Below the pieces are notes generated by a model that saw nothing but the letters and a program-made list of their open reading frames with translations, made no database searches and was not told the origin of the DNA. Shown here piece by piece: positions 1 to 5,387 of a stretch of DNA of 6,248 bases (positions within the stretch are counted from its first letter, which is position 1; each line of letters opens with the position of its first letter). This stretch comes from Candidatus Hydrogenedentota bacterium (GTDB lineage Bacteria > Hydrogenedentota > Hydrogenedentia > Hydrogenedentales > CAITNO01). A program made the position numbers and the translations under genes. Location: the NCBI GenBank assembly GCA_007124105.1, contig SLFT01000275.1:1-6248 (forward strand), written 5' to 3'.

Positions 1-623
1 CCGGCCATCAGCGCGTGGGAAAAATTGATTGCCACACCCACATTTTTCATGGCAATTTCCTGGCACATGGACAGTGCTTTGCCTACGGAAGAAATAGTCA
101 AATGCTTGCGTGGCTCGCGGGGCTTATAGATCACCGCAATATTAACGTCGGGGGACGCAAATTTTGCGATGGTCTTGATGGAGGAGATAATGGTGTTCCA
201 GTGCGCGGAATAATCCACATGGAACGGATAGTCGAAGCCGTCCGTATACAGGCGCAACGTGACTTCGCTCGTGCCCAGGGCGCGGGCAATTTCAACCGCC
301 TTGCGGCCCTCGTCTATGGCGGCATTCCGCGTTTTCTGATGTTGTTGCGCAAAACCGGCAAGGCTGAAACGTCTATTATGACTCAAAACAGTTGTTACAG
401 CACTACAAACAAGGCCGTTTTCCTTTAACAACCGTTTGGCTTCCTTTACGGGCATATCCGAGGTTATATCGCATTGTCGCAGTTCTACCCCTTTGATTCC
501 CTTTAATTTTGCAATTGCCGGGATCACTTCTTGCAGGCGCGGCGCCTCGCGGTATCCTTCCGCGCAAAAGCGATCCTGCACATTTGAATATACCCACAAT
601 CCTGTGGCTAATTTTAAGGTCAT
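1..623 (-). CDS. Sugar phosphate isomerase/epimerase-like TIM-barrel protein, C-terminus beyond window
   Basis: Reading the minus strand from the ATG at 623 gives 207 uninterrupted codons before the left edge, so the C-terminal part is missing. The protein resembles the xylose-isomerase-like TIM-barrel (AP endonuclease 2 fold) sugar isomerases and epimerases that interconvert ketoses and aldoses in the cytoplasm using a divalent metal. Visible landmarks are the N-terminal strand LKLATGLWVYS (3-13), GVELR (45-49), DGFDYPFHVDY (128-138), YKPREPRKH (166-174) and NVGVAINFSHAL (194-205). The last two match the family blocks usually read as EYKPREPR and LDFGHAL. From family knowledge, the Glu before YKP and the Asp three residues before His are metal ligands. 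Here they are Ile165 and Asn200, while Lys167 and His203 are kept. The protein may therefore be catalytically altered. The exact substrate cannot be told. The start is supported by an AAGGAG nine bases upstream. Confidence 0.85.
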   Translation of the reverse strand, partial: MTLKLATGLWVYSNVQDRFCAEGYREAPRLQEVIPAIAKLKGIKGVELRQCDITSDMPVKEAKRLLKENGLVCSAVTTVLSHNRRFSLAGFAQQHQKTRNAAIDEGRKAVEIARALGTSEVTLRLYTDGFDYPFHVDYSAHWNTIISSIKTIAKFASPDVNIAVIYKPREPRKHLTISSVGKALSMCQEIAMKNVGVAINFSHALMA

Positions 624-632
624 GAACCTTGT

Positions 633-638
633 CTCCTT
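633..638 (-). promoter_or_regulatory. Shine-Dalgarno for the sugar isomerase-like gene
   Basis: On the minus strand AAGGAG lies nine bases before the ATG at 623. It fixes this start over the internal in-frame Met57 and over the out-of-frame 79-codon reading frame that overlaps it (403-642). Confidence 0.7.
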
Positions 639-652
639 GCATAAGTGTTGCG

Positions 653-773
653 GTGTAAACCAGTTGTATTCACGGAAGCATCGCGAAATGGTAAAGGTAG
701 TATGAAGTATTTACACTTGTTTTTTGTCCAAAGAAGATGAAAGTCACCCCAATAGTCTTACTGCTCGATGCTT
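653..773 (-). promoter_or_regulatory. Long mRNA leader with interleaved complementary segments
   Basis: The inferred leader starts near 773 and contains two perfect complementary pairs. AAGCATCG at its very 5' end (766-773) can pair with 676-683, and GTGTAAA (710-716) can pair with 653-659. In the RNA the four arms come in the order A, B, A', B', so they would form a pseudoknot or two mutually exclusive folds. A third, local pairing (691-695 with 710-714) competes for arm B. No known riboswitch class is recognised. Arms of 7-8 bases over 150 bases can easily arise by chance, so this is only a candidate regulatory leader. Confidence 0.25.
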
Positions 774-779
774 TGCCAT

Positions 780-808
780 AGTATAAACAAATTTATGTCA
801 AAAGTCAA
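780..808 (-). promoter_or_regulatory. Sigma70-type promoter for the sugar isomerase-like gene
   Basis: Read on the minus strand, TTGACT (803-808) and TATACT (780-785) are separated by exactly 17 bases inside a strongly AT-rich stretch. Each hexamer matches the consensus at five of six positions. Transcription would begin near 773, leaving a leader of about 150 bases before the start codon at 623. The promoter points away from the empty region on the right, which suits a single leftward gene or operon. Confidence 0.65.
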
Positions 809-1418
809 TACTTTTTTTTCATAACACGCATTATGCTAATATTACTTCTTTTGCCGATTGCATGATATGCCGAAACGCGGAATGAAAAGGCTGCATACAC
901 ACATGCGTAGTAGATACTACTTAGAGTAGAGGAAACGAACTCTTGCGGTCTTTGAGCGACAGATTGGCAAAAATCCTATTATAGACATTGCCAAAACAGA
1001 ACTAATAGAACTGCTATTAACAATTCCCGAGGCCAGTGTACTTCTAGCCCTCATATAGTACACGGCTGTCTCGCCGATGCGGGGATGGGCTCAGATGGAA
1101 CTGACCGTCGGCTCAGCCATGATGCATAACGCAACAGGGCAGGCAAGGTTTCTTCGGGATGCATTGCCCTTTTGGGATGGGGTCAGTTGTTGCATGTGTA
1201 GACGCGGCAGCATCCGGTCGCGCGAAAAGACTCCTTCTTATAACGAATAAGCCTCTTCAATTTCCGTGCCAACTGAAAAACTTCGTTGGGCTAAACAGAT
1301 GGTCCGTCCCCGATGGACGTTATTACGGCATTCTCAGGGATGCCGCGGCCACTACACCCTGGCATTCGGAATAGCGCCGACGGCCCACGCTACATTTGTA
1401 CCGCCCGCCCACAGGCGC
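809..1418. other. Non-coding stretch with no gene I can support
   Basis: Roughly 610 bases lie between the isomerase promoter and the end of the methyltransferase gene. The left part, to about 1060, is visibly AT-rich with many stops in all frames. The right part, about 1060-1418, has gene-like composition but only short open frames without ribosome binding sites or recognisable motifs. Several short inverted repeats occur: 964-969 with 989-994, 1003-1008 with 1014-1019, and 1136-1141 with 1165-1170. No tRNA, known small RNA, transposase remnant or array is seen. The right part could be an eroded gene, but no family signature remains to prove it. Confidence 0.5.
907..920. repeat. 14-base near-palindrome (possible operator)
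   Basis: GTAGTA and TACTAC (907-912 and 915-920) are perfect inverted copies around a two-base centre GA. The site lies about 100 bases upstream of the isomerase -35 hexamer. The tight spacing is compatible with a dimeric regulator site, but no regulator family can be named and chance is not excluded. Confidence 0.25.
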
Positions 1419-1430
1419 TCAATTGCCTGT
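1411..1430 (-). terminator. Weak hairpin at the methyltransferase stop codon
   Basis: ACAGGC and GCCTGT form a 6-base stem with an 8-base loop that contains the TGA stop of the methyltransferase. No run of T follows on the minus strand (it continues with GGGCGGGC), so it lacks the second half of an intrinsic terminator. It may only protect the mRNA end or be coincidence. Confidence 0.15.
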
Positions 1431-2177
1431 CAACGGCTTACGAATTTCGATCCATATCCCATAGTTCAATGTTTCATCTTCTGCCGGAACGGGTATTTCA
1501 ATGTTGAAATTGTGAATGTCCAGCGCTTCCATGATCGCTTCCAGTTCCTGTTTTGCTTCTTCACGATCATATACCATGATTTTCCCCTGCTCATCGCGGA
1601 TGGCCTGGGCGACGTCAACCGGCATCTCTCGGGCAAAACCGCGTCCTACATAAGCGACGCCGCCGGGTTTGAGTACCCGGTATATTTCTGCAAAGGCGCG
1701 TTGTTTGTCGTCAATAAAATGATACGTCCCGCGCGACACGACAACATCGGCATAATTATCCCGAAAAGGCATGGCCTGGCCGTCCGAAAAGATCGCGCTG
1801 ACCTGGTTGCCAACGTCGCGCCTTTCTGCTTCAGCGAAGAACCAGGAGAAGGCGTGGGGGTTGATGTCCGCATTGACCCAGTGCAGTTTCGTGCGCGCGG
1901 CCAATTCAAAAATTAACGCACCGGGGCCGCCGCCCATGTCCACGCCAATACCCGATTCCATCTTGTCGAGACCATAGTCGGCGACAATCTGATCGGCAAG
2001 TGGAGCGTACACGGGCGCAAGGAGTCCCTGGCAAACACGGATCATTCGCTGCGCGGCTTCGGCGGTGAAGCGTTCATGGTCAGGCGCGCAGAGGGGCTCG
2101 GCGGCGCATACAAGCGCCACGGGACAGATTAAAAGGAACGCAAAAAAAACGTTGCGGCGCAAAATAAATCCTCTCAT
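1419..2177 (-). CDS. Class I SAM-dependent methyltransferase with N-terminal signal peptide
   Basis: This 252-residue protein is a Rossmann-fold methyltransferase of the Methyltransf_11 type, which moves a methyl group from S-adenosylmethionine to an unknown acceptor. Motif I is VDMGGGPG (79-86), followed by an acidic residue after strand 2 (NADINP, 102-107), DGQAMPF (132-138), the post-strand-4 segment VVSRGTYHF (146-154) and EIYRVLKPGGVAYVG (164-178). The first 26 residues form a classic signal peptide: MRGFILRR, then a hydrophobic core FFAFLLICPVALV, with likely cleavage after VCA or CAA. No lipobox is present. The mature part starts near AEPLC and keeps two cysteines (30 and 49). The start at 2177 was chosen because AAGGA lies eight bases upstream; a longer frame to 2210 would add 11 residues covering that site and part of a hairpin. 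Substrate and location are unproven, because SAM is normally cytoplasmic. Confidence 0.85.
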   Translation of the reverse strand: MRGFILRRNVFFAFLLICPVALVCAAEPLCAPDHERFTAEAAQRMIRVCQGLLAPVYAPLADQIVADYGLDKMESGIGVDMGGGPGALIFELAARTKLHWVNADINPHAFSWFFAEAERRDVGNQVSAIFSDGQAMPFRDNYADVVVSRGTYHFIDDKQRAFAEIYRVLKPGGVAYVGRGFAREMPVDVAQAIRDEQGKIMVYDREEAKQELEAIMEALDIHNFNIEIPVPAEDETLNYGIWIEIRKPLTGN

Positions 2178-2202
2178 CAGTATATTCCTTTCTCGTGTAT
2201 AA

Positions 2203-2218
2203 CAGGGCAACTGCCCTG
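2203..2218 (-). promoter_or_regulatory. Tight hairpin in front of the methyltransferase gene
   Basis: CAGGGCA (2203-2209) and TGCCCTG (2212-2218) are perfect inverted copies separated by two bases, a 16-base near-palindrome. It sits between the possible -10 sites and the ribosome binding site of the methyltransferase. In RNA it would fold as a GC-rich stem of six or seven pairs. It could be an operator, a 5'-end mRNA stabiliser or a translation-affecting hairpin. On the plus strand it is followed by CATTTT, a poor terminator tail with no upstream plus-strand gene to stop. Confidence 0.4.
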
Positions 2219-2225
2219 CATTTTG

Positions 2226-2254
2226 ACTATAAAATCAGTATAAAGGGCCGTACA
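2226..2254 (-). promoter_or_regulatory. Possible promoter for the methyltransferase gene
   Basis: On the minus strand a TATAGT (2226-2231) lies 17 bases from TGTACG (2249-2254), and a second TATACT lies at 2237-2242. Neither has a good -35 hexamer. If the first is used, transcription begins near 2219, placing the 16-base hairpin at the extreme 5' end of the mRNA. The -10 matches are good but the assignment is tentative. Confidence 0.3.
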
Positions 2255-2300
2255 CACCTGATTCCACTATTCCAGGCGGAACAGACCTGTGGCGCGGCAA

Positions 2301-2330
2301 TTGACTTGTCTGTCGCGCGAAACGTATCAT
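2301..2330 (+). promoter_or_regulatory. Sigma70-type promoter for the parA-parB-serS-sirtuin cluster
   Basis: TTGACT (2301-2306) and TATCAT (2325-2330) are separated by 18 bases, followed by a leader of about 45 bases to the parA ATG. No other good promoter is evident ahead of the four co-oriented genes. The -35 and spacer lie in a GCGCG...CGCGC inverted context (2292-2296 and 2314-2318) that might host an autoregulatory site. Confidence 0.5.
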
Positions 2331-2381
2331 AACAGGGACCGACGTGGTATCCTCCTTTTTAACTTCTGGAAAAAAAACTTT

Positions 2382-3140
2382 ATGGCGCGTGTTATTGCTA
2401 TAGCGAATCAAAAAGGCGGTGTGGGAAAAACAACCACCACCGTGAACCTTGCGGCTTGTCTCGCTGATGACGGCAGCCGCGTTTTGCTTATTGATATGGA
2501 CCCGCAGGGAAACGCCAGCCAGGGCGTTGGCGTGGACAAGAACGCCTGCGAAAAAAGCATCTACAACGTACTGGTCGAGGGGACGCCGTGCGAACAGACC
2601 GTGACAGCAACCCCGTACGAAACGCTGTGGCTGGTTCCGTCCCATCGCGACCTTGTGGGCGCTTCGGTGGAGCTTGTGACCGAGGAACAACGCGAGTTTC
2701 GGCTGCGCAACGCTGTTGAACCAATGCGCCCCCAGTACGACTATATCATCGTTGATTGTCCACCGTCTTTGTGTCTGTTAACATTGAACGCACTGGTGGC
2801 CTCCTATGAAGTGATTATCCCGTTGCAGTGTGAATACTATGCGCTTGAGGGCCTGAGCGAATTGCTGCACACCATCATTGTTGTCCGGGAGAATTTGAAT
2901 CCCCGTCTTACCATAAGCGGCATATTACTGACCATGTTCCAACACACCAATTTGTCCAAGAATGTAGTTGATGATGTTCGCGGCCATCTGGGCGCGAGCG
3001 TTTATAAGACGATCATCCCCCGCAATGTTTCGTTAAGCGAAGCGCCGAGCTTCGGTATGCCCATCATCCACTACGCTAAGCGGAGCGCTGGCGCGTTTGC
3101 CTACATGGCGCTTTCCGAAGAGGTAAAATCACGTGACTGA
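2382..3140 (+). CDS. parA: Chromosome-partitioning ATPase ParA (Soj type)
   Basis: This 252-residue protein is a deviant-Walker P-loop ATPase that binds the nucleoid non-specifically when ATP-dimerised and is cycled by ParB to segregate chromosome origins. The deviant Walker A KGGVGKTT spans residues 11-18, with signature Lys11 and catalytic-site Lys16. Walker A' LLIDMDPQGN is at 35-44 and Walker B YIIVDCPPS at 121-129. The characteristic VIIPLQCEYYALEGL (144-158) and later IPRNVSLSEAPSFG (212-225) blocks are intact. The short N-terminus without a DNA-binding domain marks the chromosomal Soj kind rather than plasmid P1-type ParA. The start at 2382 was chosen because the family motif begins directly after it. 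The frame stays open to a GTG at 2289, but that extension covers the promoter. The ribosome binding site is weak (GGA at 2368-2370). parB overlaps its last 8 bases. Confidence 0.97.
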   Translation: MARVIAIANQKGGVGKTTTTVNLAACLADDGSRVLLIDMDPQGNASQGVGVDKNACEKSIYNVLVEGTPCEQTVTATPYETLWLVPSHRDLVGASVELVTEEQREFRLRNAVEPMRPQYDYIIVDCPPSLCLLTLNALVASYEVIIPLQCEYYALEGLSELLHTIIVVRENLNPRLTISGILLTMFQHTNLSKNVVDDVRGHLGASVYKTIIPRNVSLSEAPSFGMPIIHYAKRSAGAFAYMALSEEVKSRD

Positions 3141-4041
3141 CACCAAGAAAAAGAAACTGGGCAAAGGTCTGGGCGCGTTGCTTCCCGGTACGCTTCCCAA
3201 CCCCAAGGAGCGGAAACCGCAACGTCCCGCGAAGCCGGAAACCGCCGCGCAGGGACAAGACCGTGTGCTCATGCTGGACCCGACAGCAATCGGCTCGAAT
3301 CCGAAACAGCCGCGCCGCGTGTTCGATGAAGAGGCGTTACAGGAACTTGCCGAGTCCATCCGCCGCGACGGCGTTCAGGAGCCAATTATTGTCAGACCCG
3401 CCGGCGAGACCTACGAAATTGTCTGTGGCGAGCGTCGTTGCCGTGCTGCCATCATGGCCGGCCTGGATGCCATACCCGCCATCTGTCGCGATGTGGCGGA
3501 CAGCGATATGCTCAAATATGGACTCATCGAAAACATACAGCGTGAAGACCTCAACGCTATTGAACTTGCCATGGCCTACCGTCAGTTAATGGACGAATAC
3601 AAGTGGACCCAGGAACAAGCGGCGGAGGAAGTAGGCAAGAAACGGGCAACTGTCGCGAACACAGTGCGGTTACTGCAATTGCCGGACGTTATCCAGGAGC
3701 AGGTGGCAGACGGCACATTGAGCATGGGACACGCCCGCGCCATTCTGGCGGTTGAGAGCGCCGCCGCGCAATTGGCGCTGGCCCGCAAGATTACCGACAA
3801 GGGCCTGTCCGTGCGCCAGGCCGAACAACTCGCCGCGCGTCAAACAGACAAGAAACCGCGCCAGAAGGAAGGCGCAGCGCCGAAGCCCCCGCATATTATG
3901 GCGCTGGAAGACAGGCTGCGACGCCGCCTGGGCGCAAAGGTGACCGTAAAGGAGCAGGGGCCGGGAAGCGGACGCATCGAAATCGCCTATTATTCGCTGG
4001 ACGACCTCGAGCGGCTCCTTGCGCTTATCGCAAAGAATTAA
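3133..4041 (+). CDS. parB: Chromosome-partitioning protein ParB (Spo0J type), CTP-dependent DNA clamp
   Basis: This 302-residue protein loads at parS sites, spreads as a CTP-bound sliding clamp and stimulates ParA. The lysine-rich tail with KKLGKGLGALL (7-17) is the ParA-activating segment. The ParB/Srx domain follows with NPKQPRRVFD (56-65), the CTP-binding GERRCRAA (99-106) and ENIQREDLNAIE (133-144). The helix-turn-helix region is about 158-185 (TQEQAAEEVGKKRATV), then LSMGHARAIL (196-205). A charged linker (about 236-253) leads to the C-terminal dimerisation domain (258-300). The start is GTG at 3133, overlapping parA by 8 bases, with a GAGG nine bases upstream. The overlap implies translational coupling. 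All diagnostic residues are present and length is normal for a chromosomal ParB. Confidence 0.97.
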   Translation: MTDTKKKKLGKGLGALLPGTLPNPKERKPQRPAKPETAAQGQDRVLMLDPTAIGSNPKQPRRVFDEEALQELAESIRRDGVQEPIIVRPAGETYEIVCGERRCRAAIMAGLDAIPAICRDVADSDMLKYGLIENIQREDLNAIELAMAYRQLMDEYKWTQEQAAEEVGKKRATVANTVRLLQLPDVIQEQVADGTLSMGHARAILAVESAAAQLALARKITDKGLSVRQAEQLAARQTDKKPRQKEGAAPKPPHIMALEDRLRRRLGAKVTVKEQGPGSGRIEIAYYSLDDLERLLALIAKN

Positions 4042-4057
4042 AAGGATACAGACTGTT

Positions 4058-5332
4058 ATGTTCGATATACGTTTGTTGCGCGACGACCCGGTCGCTGTGA
4101 AAGCGGCCATGGCCCGTAGACGCGCCGATGTGGATATTGACGCCGTGTGCGATATAGATGGACGCAGGCGGTCCGCCATCTACGCGTTGGAACAGCTGCG
4201 CGCGCGCCAGAATAAGGCGGGCGAGGAAATTGCCGGGCGTAAACGGACGGGTCAAGACGCGCAAGATGTTATCACGGAAATGAAAAGCATCAAGGAAGAA
4301 ATCGCGTCCCTTGAAGATCAGGCGCGTCAGGTGGACGACGATTTGCAGGCGGCCCTGCTGGCGCTGCCCAATGTCCCCGACGCCAGCGTACCGGAAGGCG
4401 TGAACGAAAACGACAATCGTGTGGAGCGCGTTGTCGGTGAACCGCCCGCCTTCGATTTCACGCCTAAAGACCACGTGGAAATCGCCGAAAGGCTTGAGCT
4501 CGTTGATTTTGGGCGCGCCGCGAAAATATCAGGCGCCCGATTTACGTTGAGTCTGGGCGCGGGCGCGCTATTGGAACGGGCGCTCATCAATTTTATGCTT
4601 GATATTCATACTGGCGAACACGGATATAACGAAACGTTGCCGCCGCTGATGGTCAACTCCGCGTCCATGCAGGGCACCGGCCAGCTGCCAAAATTTTCAG
4701 AAGACCTGTTCAAGGTCGAAAACACGGATTACTGGCTCATCCCGACGGCGGAGGTGCCGTTGACGAATATCCATCGCGACGAAATTTTGGACGTGGCGCA
4801 ACTGCCGCTGTACTACACGGCCTACACGCCCTGTTTCCGCAGTGAGGCCGGCTCCTATGGCAAAGACACGCGCGGCATGGTGCGCGTCCACCAGTTCAAC
4901 AAGGTGGAAATGGTCAAGTTTACCACGCCCGAGAGCTCGTGGGACGAACTTGAGTCACTTACGGCCAATGCCGAAACCATTCTGCGGCGGCTCGGTCTCG
5001 CATACCGTGTGGTGTCCCTGTGCGCCGGCGACCTGGGATTCTCCGCAGCCAAAACCTATGACCTCGAGGTGTGGTTGCCCGCGCAGAATACCTACCGAGA
5101 AATCAGTTCGTGTTCCAACTTCACCGATTTCCAGGCGCGACGGGCCAACATCCGCTTCAAGCGCGGCAAGAAACCGGAGTTTGTTCACACCCTCAACGGC
5201 TCCGGCATCGCTGTTGGCCGCACTGTGGTCGCTCTGCTCGAAAATTATCAACAGGAAGACGGCAGCGTACGCATCCCCGAAGCACTGCAACCATATATGA
5301 AGGGTAAAACTGTAATTGCGAATCAGGGATAA
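4058..5332 (+). CDS. serS: Seryl-tRNA synthetase
   Basis: This 424-residue cytoplasmic class IIa enzyme charges tRNA-Ser (and tRNA-Sec where present) with serine. The N-terminal MFDIRLLRDDP opening is typical, and residues about 35-105 form the antiparallel coiled-coil arm that grips the long variable arm of the tRNA. The catalytic core shows motif 1 around HGYNETLPP (188-196), the serine-site TAEVP (230-234), motif 2 from FRSEAGSYGKDTRG (260-273) through VHQFNKVE (277-284), EISSCSNFTDFQARR (348-362) and motif 3 NGSGIAVGRTVVALLEN (380-396). Length is normal. The ATG at 4058 is preceded by AAAGGA (4041-4046), which overlaps the parB stop. The 13 extra codons of the open frame before it lie inside parB and are not needed. 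The 16-base gap to parB indicates co-transcription. Confidence 0.97.
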   Translation: MFDIRLLRDDPVAVKAAMARRRADVDIDAVCDIDGRRRSAIYALEQLRARQNKAGEEIAGRKRTGQDAQDVITEMKSIKEEIASLEDQARQVDDDLQAALLALPNVPDASVPEGVNENDNRVERVVGEPPAFDFTPKDHVEIAERLELVDFGRAAKISGARFTLSLGAGALLERALINFMLDIHTGEHGYNETLPPLMVNSASMQGTGQLPKFSEDLFKVENTDYWLIPTAEVPLTNIHRDEILDVAQLPLYYTAYTPCFRSEAGSYGKDTRGMVRVHQFNKVEMVKFTTPESSWDELESLTANAETILRRLGLAYRVVSLCAGDLGFSAAKTYDLEVWLPAQNTYREISSCSNFTDFQARRANIRFKRGKKPEFVHTLNGSGIAVGRTVVALLENYQQEDGSVRIPEALQPYMKGKTVIANQG

Positions 5333-5387
5333 GCGTGTAGTCAACACATCCTTGCTCCGCATTAACAAGGACTGTCTGGATAATGCT

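Noticed and set aside
15..428. 137-codon plus-strand open frame
   Set aside because: It lies antisense to the isomerase-like gene, whose minus-strand frame has clear family motifs, a promoter and a Shine-Dalgarno.
800..819. AAAAGT/ACTTTT hairpin followed by T's on the plus strand, resembling a terminator
   Set aside because: The stem is all but free of GC pairs, no plus-strand gene lies upstream, and the same bases form the -35 of the leftward promoter.
917..1054. 45-codon minus-strand frame with a short hydrophobic stretch
   Set aside because: No ribosome binding site, no recognised family, and it sits in AT-rich spacer where such frames are expected by chance.
1077..1250. 57-codon plus-strand frame with a CCMC cysteine cluster
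   Set aside because: No Shine-Dalgarno before either ATG (1077 or 1095), no promoter seen and no family recognised; mentioned only as part of the unexplained stretch.
1266..1916. 216-codon plus-strand open frame
   Set aside because: More than two thirds of it is antisense to the methyltransferase, whose motifs are unambiguous; the plus frame shows no conserved pattern.
2350..2357. Perfect AAGGAGGA Shine-Dalgarno on the minus strand in front of parA
   Set aside because: The nearest ATG on that strand is about 20 bases away and opens only a 31-codon frame without features.
2289..2381. 31-codon N-terminal extension of parA from a GTG
   Set aside because: It covers the likely -35 and -10 of the promoter, and ParA proteins of this type begin directly before the KGGVGKTT motif, as at the 2382 ATG.
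4471..4480. CCACGTGGAA inside serS as a parS site
   Set aside because: Only the six-base core and scattered flank positions match the consensus, and it is explained by coding sequence.
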